DNA from: Lutimonas halocynthiae | Lineage (GTDB): Bacteria; Bacteroidota; Bacteroidia; Flavobacteriales; Flavobacteriaceae | Length of the DNA stretch: 64,000 nt | Assembly (NCBI RefSeq): GCF_030409835.1 | Contig: NZ_JAUFQO010000003.1 | Location: forward strand, 124,001-188,000 | Direction: 5' to 3' | Shown here: in pieces, positions 51,464 to 61,213 of the stretch | How the letters are laid out: each line of letters opens with the position of its first letter | Position numbering within the stretch: position 1 is the stretch's first letter | Notes under the pieces: generated by a model | The model's input: the letters and a program-made list of their open reading frames with translations, nothing else | What the model was told of the DNA's origin: nothing | Database searches by the model: none | Made by a program: the position numbers and the translations under genes

Positions 51464-52269
51464 TGAATTTCGTTTACGCGAGGGTCTAACTTCTTGATGT
51501 AGACATATAATTTATGAGGTAATAAACCTAAAATGATAGGAATCAATGCATAATAGTATCTGTAAAAAGGCAGGTTTATGTGTTTGAAACATTGAAGCCT
51601 GAGTTTACAATCATAAAGTCGGTATTTTAATGATTTTCGTTTATGATAATTATTGTCGATTCTGTATTTCAGTAAAATTTCCTGGAGATTATGAAACTTA
51701 AGCCCTTTTCCTGCAGCTCTGAACCACATTTCATAATCTTGGGTAGTGCGATAAGCTTCGTTATAATACCCAATTGAAGCGAAACTCTTCTTTCTAAACA
51801 TTACGGTTGAATGCGTTATAGGATTTGCTTTGGGTAGAAGCGCAATAATATCATCGTGTGACTTTGGTGATTTTCGTAATTGAATTTCGTCTCCATTTTC
51901 ATTGATGTCAAAGGCGGCCGAACCAACCAGATCAATTTCTTGATGATCATCAAGAAATTTCACTTGCTTTTCAATTCTTGAAGGAAGTGCAATGTCGTCA
52001 GCGTCCATTCTCGCAATATATTCTCCTTTAGAAAGTGATATTCCTATATTGAGATTCGCTGTTAAGCCTTTATTTACGTCATTGAAAACGGTAATGATTC
52101 TAGTATCCTTTAGGGCAAAATTTTGAATAATTTTTTTAGTGGAATCTGTAGAGGCATCATCGAATAAAATCAATTCAAATTCCTGATATGATTGATTGAT
52201 TAGACTCTCTAAAGCCTGTTCAAGAAAGGACTCACAGTTATAAGCTGACATAACGATAGAAACCTTCAT
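51460..52269 (-). CDS. Family 2 glycosyltransferase
   Basis: The 269-residue protein has the GT-A fold opening VSIVMSAYNCESFLEQALES, the nucleotide-binding ILFDDASTDSTKKI, YIARMDADDIALPSRIEKQV containing the DxD metal motif, and TTQDYEMWFRAAGKGLKFHN near the end. It adds a sugar to the growing lipid-linked unit. Seven bases separate it from the upstream glycosyltransferase. Confidence 0.93.
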   Translation of the reverse strand: MKVSIVMSAYNCESFLEQALESLINQSYQEFELILFDDASTDSTKKIIQNFALKDTRIITVFNDVNKGLTANLNIGISLSKGEYIARMDADDIALPSRIEKQVKFLDDHQEIDLVGSAAFDINENGDEIQLRKSPKSHDDIIALLPKANPITHSTVMFRKKSFASIGYYNEAYRTTQDYEMWFRAAGKGLKFHNLQEILLKYRIDNNYHKRKSLKYRLYDCKLRLQCFKHINLPFYRYYYALIPIILGLLPHKLYVYIKKLDPRVNEIH

Positions 52270-52276
52270 CTTATTT

Positions 52277-53410
52277 TTACTTTTTGAAGCTATTCATTGA
52301 ACTTTGATATACTAGTTGGTATTTATTTGACATTAAATGAGCACTAAAATTAATTTTCATTTTGAGAGCATGTTGTTGGCTGAACTTTTGGTTTTCTTTT
52401 TGCACAATCAATTTCAATTTTTTGTTTAGATCTTTTGAATTATTAGGATCGAACAAATATGGATAATTATCCCCAATTATTTCAACATGAGGAGCTATTT
52501 TAGAAAGAATAACAGGAAGTCCAATACTTATAGCTTCTAATACAGAATTTGGCAGGCCTTCAGTTAAAGAAGCTGAAATATAATAATCACTGGCTCGTAA
52601 ATAGTTTTTGACATTGTCTACACGTCCGGCAAAAAGAATGTTTTTAGATTTGTAAGAAGATGAAAGAGAATCATATAACTCACCATTTCCAAGGAATAGT
52701 AAAACAGAATCTTTATTTTTTTGCAACTCAAAAGCCTCTATAATGATTTTTGGATTTTTCAAAACAGTCAATGCCCCGCTAACTATAAATATTTGTCCAT
52801 CAACGGGCAGGTTTAAAGATTTTCTAAGTTCATTTTTATCTTTTGTTAAGGGAGCAAAATTTTCAATAGCTATACCATTCTGAATAAAGTTGGTTTTAAT
52901 CTTATAAGTTTCTGCAAACTTGTTCATCACTGTTTTTGAACAAGCAATTGGTAATTGGATTTTTTTGATGGTATTCTTATGCTTTATTGACATCCATGAT
53001 CCCATTATTTTTCCATAGCGGTTTTTATAATCTTCAGGAGGAAAATTGTGAATCGTATTGATCGTAATGACATTATTGAGTTTTGCATTGATCATATCTG
53101 ACCTGAAATCATTAGAATGTACTATGTCAATCTGTTTGTCGTACAGTATTTTTTGAACAATTGATTTGTTAAAAAGCAATCCTTTTAAACGCGATTGATT
53201 TAATGAAATAAATTCTATTTGCAATGCCTCAAATTGATTGAGAACCGAGCCAATTTCTCCTTCAGACAAACTTAAAACATAGATGTCATAGGTTTTTGAA
53301 TCTAAACCCTTTATGATATTATACAATACACTGATCGGGCCACATTTTTTAAGGGCTGAAATCAGATAAAGTATCTTTATCTTTTGTAATGGCTTATTTT
53401 GTTCTGACAC
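52277..53410 (-). CDS. Family 4-type glycosyltransferase
   Basis: The 377-residue protein has a GT-B fold: N-terminal KILYLISALKKCGPISVLYN, middle NVITINTIHNFPPEDYKN, and the C-terminal nucleotide-sugar site ILFAGRVDNVKNYLRASDYY, ISASLTEGLPNSVLEAISIG (the E-x7-E region). It likely adds a sugar with retention, as in most GT4 enzymes. It sits between the O-antigen ligase-like gene and the GT2 gene in the same direction. Confidence 0.92.
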   Translation of the reverse strand: MSEQNKPLQKIKILYLISALKKCGPISVLYNIIKGLDSKTYDIYVLSLSEGEIGSVLNQFEALQIEFISLNQSRLKGLLFNKSIVQKILYDKQIDIVHSNDFRSDMINAKLNNVITINTIHNFPPEDYKNRYGKIMGSWMSIKHKNTIKKIQLPIACSKTVMNKFAETYKIKTNFIQNGIAIENFAPLTKDKNELRKSLNLPVDGQIFIVSGALTVLKNPKIIIEAFELQKNKDSVLLFLGNGELYDSLSSSYKSKNILFAGRVDNVKNYLRASDYYISASLTEGLPNSVLEAISIGLPVILSKIAPHVEIIGDNYPYLFDPNNSKDLNKKLKLIVQKENQKFSQQHALKMKINFSAHLMSNKYQLVYQSSMNSFKK

Positions 53411-53425
53411 TTTTATGTTTAAAAT

Positions 53426-54649
53426 TTAATCTTTTGCTGAATTGAAATTAAGCATTTCTGTTGATCCAAAAATAATGAAAGCATAAAAGAATGAAATTGC
53501 TGTGATTCCCCAAATACGATCCAACATGTTTTCAAACAGTAAGTTCAGAAAAACGATTAAAACAAGGGATACAGTAAAAATATTTCGTTTAAAAAACAAG
53601 GGTAACAAAACAAAAACGGTAGTTAATGAGAAGCCTATAAAACCAGCGTTGAGCAAACTCTGAAGAAACTGGTTATGCATATTCTTGTCAATTCCGGTGC
53701 TTTTCATTATTCTATCACGTCCTCCTGAGTTTCCAGCTCCTATGAAAAGCTCTTTTAGATTCAAATCAGCAATTGAATTCCAAAGCAGCAATCTTTCTGA
53801 AGTACTGTTAATTTTCAAGGGATTTTGCTCTGAGCTGAATGATCTATAAGCGTTCTTTAAACGTATTTCTGTTGATGGTGTTTTTGCTATGATTAAGGCC
53901 AGCAGTAAGATAGCGGATACTCCAATTAGCCTGTTTTTGTTTGATTGGCCAATAAATAGATAGGCCAGTAGCACGATAAATAATGAAATAATTCCGGTCT
54001 TGGAACTAAGGAAGATAATCATGATCACATGTATTAAAATGAAGCTCCATTTTAATAATTTTTTTAGCTTAATTGTTTGAGTGAATAGCAGGATTATAAT
54101 GGCAATAATCGAGAAGAGGGCATAATAGGAGGGGTGCATATCGAAAAAGAAGAACAATCTTTTATAACTTAATTCTCCCCAATTGATAATCATTTCGTTT
54201 TGATAAAACCTTTCAGTGGTTTCACTATCCCAATTACCATAAATGATTTGATTCTTATTGATAACCGACCTTGCTAATCCGGCAATCAAAAGTATAGAAG
54301 AGAGTAAGGTTAAGAAAAGTACATATGTTTTTAAGGCTAGATTTTTAATTTGTTCTGATGAAACTGAAAAAATAATCGGCATAAAGACAAAACTTAATCT
54401 TTTGCTAATTTGGTTAAAGCCTAATGTGTTTTGATTAAACAGATCTATAAAAAGACCTATGATGATAACTAATGTAAAGGTGTTGAATAAAAAGTACTTT
54501 TTCCAGATATTCCGTGGACGATTTTCTCTTAATAACCAGATTGAGATCAATGTACATAGTACCAGTATAATTGAATTGGCGGCGAACGAAAAAATCACAC
54601 TAGGGACAATTAAAACAAACAAATAATTAAAAACGTTTTTAATATTCAT
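53426..54649 (-). CDS. O-antigen ligase/polymerase-like membrane protein (Wzy/WaaL family)
   Basis: The 407-residue protein has about eleven membrane helices and a periplasmic loop in the middle (SSEQNPLKINSTSERLLLWN, LKELFIGAGNSGGRDRIMKS). The loop carrying 'TSERLLLWNS' and GAGN, then HNQFLQSLLNAGFIGFSLTT, is the Wzy_C signature of O-antigen ligases and polymerases. It overlaps the upstream gene by 4 bases. Whether it ligates or polymerises is not decided by sequence. Confidence 0.85.
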   Translation of the reverse strand: MNIKNVFNYLFVLIVPSVIFSFAANSIILVLCTLISIWLLRENRPRNIWKKYFLFNTFTLVIIIGLFIDLFNQNTLGFNQISKRLSFVFMPIIFSVSSEQIKNLALKTYVLFLTLLSSILLIAGLARSVINKNQIIYGNWDSETTERFYQNEMIINWGELSYKRLFFFFDMHPSYYALFSIIAIIILLFTQTIKLKKLLKWSFILIHVIMIIFLSSKTGIISLFIVLLAYLFIGQSNKNRLIGVSAILLLALIIAKTPSTEIRLKNAYRSFSSEQNPLKINSTSERLLLWNSIADLNLKELFIGAGNSGGRDRIMKSTGIDKNMHNQFLQSLLNAGFIGFSLTTVFVLLPLFFKRNIFTVSLVLIVFLNLLFENMLDRIWGITAISFFYAFIIFGSTEMLNFNSAKD

Positions 54650-55875
54650 AATGATTTAACTTTTTTAGGACTGGCTGTTTTTTCATCAATATGTTTATCG
54701 ATCCACTCAATGTCATATTTCTTTATAGAAAGTGAAATGACATTGTTATAGATAATACTTGGGATGTATCCAACTCTAATGTTTTTTTGCTGAGCGACTA
54801 TCCTCGTTGAAAAAACCAGTGTAATTGTTAGTGCTAAGCCCAGATGGATTAATTGACTATAAGCCTTCTTTTTATTTTCGATAATCATGCAGAGTATACC
54901 GAAAAATGTAGCTAATACCAAATACCTATTAAACAAATTAGGGAAAGAAAATAGCACATTTATCAATATTAAAAATGGAATTGCTATTTTTCTGTGCATA
55001 GTATTTCCTTTGGTAAGTAAAAAGTAAGCTAAGACCAGAAAATATAAAATACGCTCAATATAAATTTGGAAAAGAGCCTTCCATGTTCTCTCCTCAAAGA
55101 ATTCCAGTGCCCAATAACCTAAAAAATAATCCTCCAGCTTTTCTTTAAAAGGGATGTTCGGAAACCATTCAAGTAAGTTGTTTATTAAGAAGATAAATAT
55201 ATAGCTACCAAAAGGAATAATTAGTAAAGAAATTAAAAGGGCGGTATTCAATTTTTTTAGTGATAACCTACTTAAAAAATAAATTGGAATAGAAATCAAA
55301 GCGCCGAAATGAATCGTAGATGCGAGGATTAAAAGCAGGATGCTGTATTTTTTACCATCAATTTTATTGAGAAACGCATAAATCACTAAAAGTATGGCCA
55401 AAGGAAATCTTAAAAACAAGCCCTGAAGCAGAAAGTCAAATTGCATTACAAACAAAAGAATTATTAATACACTGATTTTTCTTGGCTGTTTTAATAATAA
55501 ATTAAATGAGAGTTGAAAAAAACTAAAGATCATCAAGAAAATAATAATTCTGATAGATAATCCAATCTTGGCGAATACATAAAGTAATGCATAAAAAAGA
55601 AAATCAGGCTTCACACTTAAGAAATCAATAAAAGAATCAAAATTAAATTCCTGAAAATCAAAATATGTGAGATACAACCTATATAAATCTCCTGTAGGAG
55701 CTAAAAGAGAAGCTGTTAATGCAAAAAACGTCGAGATCAAAATTGTATAAAATACCCGTCTCGTTTTAATCAATTGAAAAATAACCAAGGGTAAAGACCA
55801 GAATGGCATGAAAAAAAAGGCTGTGCCCAAGACAATGTCGGAAATATAATATCTTGATTTGAGCATATTTTTCAT
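54646..55875 (-). CDS. EpsG-like polysaccharide polymerase (polytopic membrane protein)
   Basis: The 409-residue protein has about eleven helices. A soluble loop near residues 60-100 has 'PTGDLYRLYLTYFDFQEF' and 'KPDFLFYALLYVFAKIGLSI', the pattern 'D.Y..Y......PDFLFY.L..' of EpsG-family polymerases; 'ASTIHFGALISIPIYFLSRL' later matches the conserved His/Gly segment. It overlaps the flippase gene and the ligase-like gene by 4 bases each. Two Wzy-type proteins in one locus is unusual; one may polymerise and the other ligate. Confidence 0.72.
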   Translation of the reverse strand: MKNMLKSRYYISDIVLGTAFFFMPFWSLPLVIFQLIKTRRVFYTILISTFFALTASLLAPTGDLYRLYLTYFDFQEFNFDSFIDFLSVKPDFLFYALLYVFAKIGLSIRIIIFLMIFSFFQLSFNLLLKQPRKISVLIILLFVMQFDFLLQGLFLRFPLAILLVIYAFLNKIDGKKYSILLLILASTIHFGALISIPIYFLSRLSLKKLNTALLISLLIIPFGSYIFIFLINNLLEWFPNIPFKEKLEDYFLGYWALEFFEERTWKALFQIYIERILYFLVLAYFLLTKGNTMHRKIAIPFLILINVLFSFPNLFNRYLVLATFFGILCMIIENKKKAYSQLIHLGLALTITLVFSTRIVAQQKNIRVGYIPSIIYNNVISLSIKKYDIEWIDKHIDEKTASPKKVKSL

Positions 55876-57137
55876 CTTGAAATAAAGATCAATCTATAGT
55901 GTATGGCAACAACTAATCTATAAATGGCCATCATAACATCAACCAGTATTCTTGACATAATGATGATTTCAAAGTTTAAAGAGTCCGTGTTCCATAAAAA
56001 TAAAAGAATCAAGATATAGATTGTTGATGGTATTATAAAACTATAATTAAAATGATTTTGATGACCAAAAGCTATTAGCGTATTTGGCCCCAATAAATAG
56101 GTCAAGACCACCACAGGAATTAGAATGCTGAGACGTTGTAATAATGAGCTGTATTCCATTAATTCAGCACCTCCTAATAGATTCATCAAAAACGCTGCTT
56201 GCCAATAGGTAAAAGCCCAAAACAATAGCGATACTGAAAATCCTATAAAAATGATCTTTTGATTCAGCAGGAGGTTCTTAGTTCTTGCTATAGTTGGGAA
56301 TAATACAACAGACAGCGTCTCAAAAGGCAGCTGCATTACTGCTATGATCTTGAATGAAATGTCAAAACTACTGACATCCTTCATCGAACAATAGATGCCT
56401 ATGAGCATAATAGCTGCAAAATTAAAGGATTTACCAAATAAGCCTCCAATGAAAAAAGCAAAGGATTCTTTTATGAGATTGGTGACGTCAGAAAATCCAA
56501 AACGAACTATTTTTATATTGAGTTTGGTAATGGCAAAAATCAAACCGAAGAAACCAATAAGTATTTGACTGATGGTTAAGAGCAGTGCATAACGCAATAA
56601 GTGCTCTGTTTGGGTGATGAACCAGAGCGTTGTAATGACAAGTAATAGTCGAAAAACAAAAACAATTTTAGTCGGTATTTCTAATTTTTCAGAACCTTGA
56701 AAAAACCATATGGGAAAAACTGCTTCACCAAAGGCAAAGCCCAATAGGATCAATAGTAAAAAGGAATTCTCTCTTAATAAAGGGAAAAAGCTCAGAGAGA
56801 TTAGTAAAAGTATGCTACTGAGAATAAAAAGAGATATTTTAATGCCCATAATGGATGAAAATACCGTATTGATTCTATTCGGATCATTATGATCTTCAGT
56901 AACGTATTTAGCTGCATAGGTGTTGAATCCAAAATTGACAACGATCACCAAGTATTGAATAATTGAAAAAGCCCAGACAAAGACCCCATAGGTCTCGCCA
57001 CCTAGAGTTCTAACCAAAAACGAAACCAGAATATATTGACTTAATATATTAAAAACCCTAAGCATTGATAAATAGGAAAAATTTTTAAAGATAATTTTCC
57101 CATCAGCGTTAAGATTTGATAAGTTGAATATATTCAC
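55872..57137 (-). CDS. Wzx-type oligosaccharide flippase
   Basis: The 421-residue protein has about twelve helices (for example FNILSQYILVSFLVRTLGGE, YGVFVWAFSIIQYLVIVVNF, NFAAIMLIGIYCSMKDVSSF) in the MATE/MOP-like arrangement of polysaccharide flippases. It moves the lipid-linked repeat unit to the outer leaflet of the inner membrane. It overlaps the polymerase gene by 4 bases, consistent with one operon. Confidence 0.9.
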   Translation of the reverse strand: MNIFNLSNLNADGKIIFKNFSYLSMLRVFNILSQYILVSFLVRTLGGETYGVFVWAFSIIQYLVIVVNFGFNTYAAKYVTEDHNDPNRINTVFSSIMGIKISLFILSSILLLISLSFFPLLRENSFLLLILLGFAFGEAVFPIWFFQGSEKLEIPTKIVFVFRLLLVITTLWFITQTEHLLRYALLLTISQILIGFFGLIFAITKLNIKIVRFGFSDVTNLIKESFAFFIGGLFGKSFNFAAIMLIGIYCSMKDVSSFDISFKIIAVMQLPFETLSVVLFPTIARTKNLLLNQKIIFIGFSVSLLFWAFTYWQAAFLMNLLGGAELMEYSSLLQRLSILIPVVVLTYLLGPNTLIAFGHQNHFNYSFIIPSTIYILILLFLWNTDSLNFEIIIMSRILVDVMMAIYRLVVAIHYRLIFISR

Positions 57138-57203
57138 CTAAAAGATACTTGGTTAATAGAAACCAATTATAGGGTTTCAGTAATAATCATTTGAAAAATG
57201 ATG

Positions 57204-58274
57204 CTAACGTTGATTCTTATAAATCACAAGTTGCTGATCTAATTTTCGAATACTAATCATTAGGAACATCAATACAAACCCTCCAATGAAGCCGATAATT
57301 GCGAAATTTTTATACCAGGTCTTGACCTTCATACCTATTGAATTAAAACTTGAAACTACATTGACAACCTCATTTTCTGCAGTCAGTGTTTTGTTTACTT
57401 CAATAAGCTCTTCATTCATAACCATATATTTATCAAAAACATCAACTTCTTTAGTTGAGTTTCCTGTTTCCGACATGAAAATACTGGTTCCTGAGCTTTC
57501 TTTAGCACTTTCAGTTAATAATACTGTTTTATACAATTCACGCAATGAATCGAGTTCCACCATTGAGCTTTCAAGCGCAGATTTTCTACTCATCAAATTT
57601 GAATATGCTGTATTTTTGACTTTGTCATAATAACTATTGCTGATAATAGAATTGATAATTGGGGTTTCTAACTTTTGAAAAATGTATTTATCTTTTGAAG
57701 TAATATTGACAATATGATATTTGAAGGATTCAATGGGTTGTCCTTTTGAAAATGTTTTATAATCAACATGTTTTACAGCATTACTGTCAAGTTCTGATAT
57801 AAAATTCTTATAAGATATTAATAATTGATTTTCATTTGAATAAGGTTCAACCTCGATCCAGGATATACTAGCAGCTTCTTCTTTAGAGATTTTCAAGCTT
57901 GTAGCTAGCCTTTCAAAGTCATTTTGTTTTACAAGACTTAAGTAATAGTCAATGTTTTTGTATAATTGAACAGCAGACCCAAAATTTGGTTCAACGGTCA
58001 TTGAAGATTCATACTGAACTTCCTTTATAGCATATTGGTAAATGGCACCAATACATCCACCAATAATTGCAGCGAGGATCATTTTTTTTAAATTACCCCT
58101 TATAAAAATCAGGAATATTAAAAACCAGCTAAAAACTGTTTTAATAAGAGATGCTATAAAATTAATAATAGCCGAGAATCCTTTGCCAATTAGAACGAAA
58201 AGTTGTGCAATATCAATATCTTCTTCTCTTGATTGACCCGATTGTTCTTTACCTTCAAGTTCATCTTTCTTCAT
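57204..58274 (-). CDS. Wzz-like chain-length determinant
   Basis: The 356-residue protein has an N-terminal helix region (LIKTVFSWFLIFLIFIRGNL and KMILAAIIGGCIGAIYQYAI), a large periplasmic helical domain (LESSMVELDSLRELYKTVLL) and a C-terminal helix (FAIIGFIGGFVLMFLMISIR). This is the Wzz layout. It lacks a tyrosine kinase domain (no Walker A). It is the first gene of the polysaccharide operon, 66 bases before the flippase. Confidence 0.82.
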   Translation of the reverse strand: MKKDELEGKEQSGQSREEDIDIAQLFVLIGKGFSAIINFIASLIKTVFSWFLIFLIFIRGNLKKMILAAIIGGCIGAIYQYAIKEVQYESSMTVEPNFGSAVQLYKNIDYYLSLVKQNDFERLATSLKISKEEAASISWIEVEPYSNENQLLISYKNFISELDSNAVKHVDYKTFSKGQPIESFKYHIVNITSKDKYIFQKLETPIINSIISNSYYDKVKNTAYSNLMSRKSALESSMVELDSLRELYKTVLLTESAKESSGTSIFMSETGNSTKEVDVFDKYMVMNEELIEVNKTLTAENEVVNVVSSFNSIGMKVKTWYKNFAIIGFIGGFVLMFLMISIRKLDQQLVIYKNQR

Positions 58275-58421
58275 AAAATGAGAATTTGTTTGAAGGGTAA
58301 AAATACTTAAAGAAACGAAAGAATCACAATAATTTTAAGCGATGTTCCTCAAAGAGTCATTAATGCCTTTTAAAAGTGACTCATTTATGAATATACTCAT
58401 GGTATAAACCAATTTCTTTAT

Positions 58422-59783
58422 TTAAAAAGAAAACACAAGAGAGGATGTAAATCTTTTATTTGTGATATCCAATTGCGCGGGTTCAGCTCCTTCTGCAGTC
58501 ATAAACCGATATTCATCAAGATAGCCAGAATTGTCATAAGCAAAGTCTAATCCGAATTGTCTGGTGAATTTGATACCTAAACCTAGAGAATATCCTGTTG
58601 TATCATATTCAGTTGAAGAGCTTACATAAGGAGATTGTATGATTCTGTACCCAGCTCTAAAACTGAGAATGCTGTATTTCCATTCCGTTCCAAATTTGAA
58701 AGAATGTGTATTTCTTAGACCAGTGCTGAGGTCTTGATTTTCATCAATGAAATTACTGGAAGGGGAGAGACTGGTTTGTTTAAAATCTTGAAAAGTATAA
58801 TCAAAACTAAACAATCCATACTTGCCAAAAACATAAGCAAGACTTCCTATGAATTTTCCAGGTGTTTTCAGCTTGTAGTCGTAATAATTTGGCAATGGAT
58901 AATCAGGGTTAGGATCAGGTTCTCCATTAAAAACATAAGATGTTCTTCCCTCAAATCTTTCAGACATGTTATACCAAATGGGAGATTGATAAGCTGCGCC
59001 TAATCTCAAGCCTTTGTATGGTGTAACGATGATTCCCAAACCAAAATTAAAACCACTTCCATAAGTAGATAAATATTCAACATTTCTCACATCCATAGTG
59101 TTGCCTTCGCCGTCATTACTACTTTCTTCAAAAACCGTATTTTGATAAAAATTGATATGATGAAAAGCCATTGAAGCTCCCATATAAACTATTTCTTTAT
59201 ATAGTGATGCAAAGCTGAAATTGAATTTGTCATTTATACCAGAAGTATAATTATAGAAATATTGATCGTCAACATTCACATAGTTAATATCATTATTAGG
59301 ATCGTCGTCAAAATTAAAATCTGGGTCATCTGGATATTCGGGAATGCCACTATTACCTTGAACGACATAATTATTGTTGAAATGGTTAACGACGCTATAA
59401 TTAAATCCAAAAGCGAATTTATAAATATCCGGGTTGCCAAAACTATCCCAGGAATTTAACCCTCCAATTTGCGAAAATCTAAAATAATCATCAGTATTAT
59501 AGATCGTATTCCCATAAAAAGATGAATTAATATCGGTATCACGATAGGTGAATGTCGTAGAAAATTCTCCCTTATTGTAAACGGCTAAGCCGGCCGGGTT
59601 GATATCTACTGCTGACATATCATTTCCGAGTGCCCCAAAAGCACCACCCATTCCAACAAATCTTGCGGTCCCAAAATTACTTTCAGTAGAGAATAAAACA
59701 GCTTGATCAGTATAGCTCAATGATTGGGCAGTTATAACAAAACTGCATAGGTATAATATGACAAAAGGTATCTTTTGGTTCAT
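58422..59783 (-). CDS. OmpP1/FadL/TodX-like outer-membrane transport protein
   Basis: The 453-residue protein has a signal peptide (MNQKIPFVILYLCSFVITAQ), then LSYTDQAVLFSTESNFGTAR, FVGMGGAFGALGNDMSAVDI and NPAGLAVYNKGEFSTTFTYR: the 'R..GMGGA..A..DD..A...NPAGLA' opening of FadL/OmpP1. The rest is strands, ending RFTSSLVFSF, an ideal barrel C-terminus. Proteins in this position are often named 'hemin receptor' in Flavobacteriia, but the sequence only supports uptake of a hydrophobic compound. Confidence 0.85.
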   Translation of the reverse strand: MNQKIPFVILYLCSFVITAQSLSYTDQAVLFSTESNFGTARFVGMGGAFGALGNDMSAVDINPAGLAVYNKGEFSTTFTYRDTDINSSFYGNTIYNTDDYFRFSQIGGLNSWDSFGNPDIYKFAFGFNYSVVNHFNNNYVVQGNSGIPEYPDDPDFNFDDDPNNDINYVNVDDQYFYNYTSGINDKFNFSFASLYKEIVYMGASMAFHHINFYQNTVFEESSNDGEGNTMDVRNVEYLSTYGSGFNFGLGIIVTPYKGLRLGAAYQSPIWYNMSERFEGRTSYVFNGEPDPNPDYPLPNYYDYKLKTPGKFIGSLAYVFGKYGLFSFDYTFQDFKQTSLSPSSNFIDENQDLSTGLRNTHSFKFGTEWKYSILSFRAGYRIIQSPYVSSSTEYDTTGYSLGLGIKFTRQFGLDFAYDNSGYLDEYRFMTAEGAEPAQLDITNKRFTSSLVFSF

Positions 59784-59801
59784 AGCATGTACTTTTTAAA
59801 A

Positions 59802-61109
59802 TTATCTTGTTCTTGATGGTCTTGACGCAGACGAACTACTTGGCTTAAATGATCTGGATGGCGCAGAAGATCTACTCGCTGAGGATGAACTCGAAGACCT
59901 GCTAGAGCGGGCGCTCGAAGACGACTTGCTGGAGCTTCTTGATGAATAATTCGATCTGTTGCTTTTTCCACTTGAAGATTTAACATTGCTGTAATTTGTT
60001 TTCTCCGTAACTGAAGGCGTATATTTTGTATAGCGTTGCATATTGCCATTGCTTCTGGCGTTGGCATAAGAAACTCTTGACCCTGAGTTGTTTTTTACAC
60101 CGCCTTGAGTTCTTTTAATAAAAGTGCGATTTGAAGAAGTTCCACTGCCGTTATTTACATTGTTATAAGACATTTGTCTCCTTCCAGAACTGCTTCTTGC
60201 GCCTGAAGAGCCACTTCTGAATCCAGATGAGCTTCCTCTTGAACTTGGCGAGTACGATCTGCTAGATGGGGCTGAAGAACGATTATAACTTCTACTATTG
60301 TTAGATCCAGAACTATTTCTATATCCAGATCTGTTATTGGTATTGCTATAACTTGATCTTTTTGAATAAGAAGTATTGTTATTCCTTGCACCACTTCTGC
60401 TGCTGGAATTTGAATAATTTGTATTTCGTCCGTTTCTGCCAGAATAGTTTGAAGCGACATTCCTACCACTAGATCTATTACTTCTGCTATTAAAGGAATC
60501 TGCTCTATTGACTCTGCCAGTATTCATTCTACCGGTATTATTAGCATAACGTTTTCCATAAGTTGCTCTTTCATAATACCCAGGATGGTATGGCGGATAA
60601 TAACCAGGATAATAAGGAGGATAGTAACCATATCCAGGATATCCCCAACCCCAACCATAGCCGTAACCCCAGCCATAACCATAGCCATAACAAGGATAAC
60701 CCCAACCGTAATAACCACCCCAACCATAACAAGGTGCACCCCATCCGTAACCAGCACCAATTCCTACATTAAAACTGATACTTACGTTTGACGATGTGGC
60801 ATCCCATGGTGGATTGCCATTATACTGTTCAACATATGTTGTGTCATTTTCATAGTCTCCCTGATAGGCATCTATGTCTGTAAAAATTTCTTCACTATTA
60901 TCTTTTTCACCTGAAAAATAACTTTGATAATAATCAGTTTTAGTATCTCTGACCATAACAACTTCTTGTTTAGTTTGCCCAGATCCATAAATACCATCAT
61001 CATCATTATAAGCCTGTTGAGTAGAACTGCACGAATAAAAACCTACCGTCAGTAATCCCAGCGTGATACTGTTAAAAAGAATATTTTTAATTAGAGTAAT
61101 GTTTTTCAT
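59802..61109 (-). CDS. Low-complexity Gly-Tyr-Trp and Ser-Arg-rich surface lipoprotein
   Basis: The 435-residue protein has a lipoprotein-like signal (LGLLTVGFYSCSSTQ), an acidic N-terminal part (TDIDAYQGDYENDTTYVEQY), then a run of Gly-Tyr-Trp repeats (GAGYGWGAPCYGWGGYYGWG) with Tyr-Pro tracts (YPPYYPGYYPPYHPGYYERA), and about 260 residues very rich in Ser, Arg and Asn to the end. Such proteins are often labelled 'vitellogenin-like' in Flavobacteriia. It resembles amyloid- or adhesin-like matrix proteins. Several other frames stay open over it only because of its composition. Divergent from proS. Confidence 0.7.
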   Translation of the reverse strand: MKNITLIKNILFNSITLGLLTVGFYSCSSTQQAYNDDDGIYGSGQTKQEVVMVRDTKTDYYQSYFSGEKDNSEEIFTDIDAYQGDYENDTTYVEQYNGNPPWDATSSNVSISFNVGIGAGYGWGAPCYGWGGYYGWGYPCYGYGYGWGYGYGWGWGYPGYGYYPPYYPGYYPPYHPGYYERATYGKRYANNTGRMNTGRVNRADSFNSRSNRSSGRNVASNYSGRNGRNTNYSNSSSRSGARNNNTSYSKRSSYSNTNNRSGYRNSSGSNNSRSYNRSSAPSSRSYSPSSRGSSSGFRSGSSGARSSSGRRQMSYNNVNNGSGTSSNRTFIKRTQGGVKNNSGSRVSYANARSNGNMQRYTKYTPSVTEKTNYSNVKSSSGKSNRSNYSSRSSSKSSSSARSSRSSSSSSASRSSAPSRSFKPSSSSASRPSRTR

Positions 61110-61146
61110 AGTGACTTATTTTTATGGTTGTAAGGCAAAAAAAAAC

Positions 61147-61154
61147 TAAGTTTG
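61147..61154 (+). promoter_or_regulatory. Possible promoter of proS
   Basis: TAAGTTTG at 61147-61154 matches the TAnnTTTG consensus, with a TTG at 61128-61130 and a 16-base spacer. Leader to the ATG at 61214 is about 53 bases. It lies between the divergent start codons. Confidence 0.5.
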
Positions 61155-61213
61155 CAACTTATTTTTCGAGTTCAAAAGTAATATTACAATATTTATGCCA
61201 AAAATTTATTTAC

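Noticed and set aside
59780-60791. Several overlapping open frames on both strands inside the Gly-Tyr-Trp/Ser-Arg-rich gene (for example 60155-60469 minus, 60563-60772 plus)
   Set aside because: They are open only because the repeat composition avoids stop codons in other frames; they have no signal peptide, start context or plausible domain.
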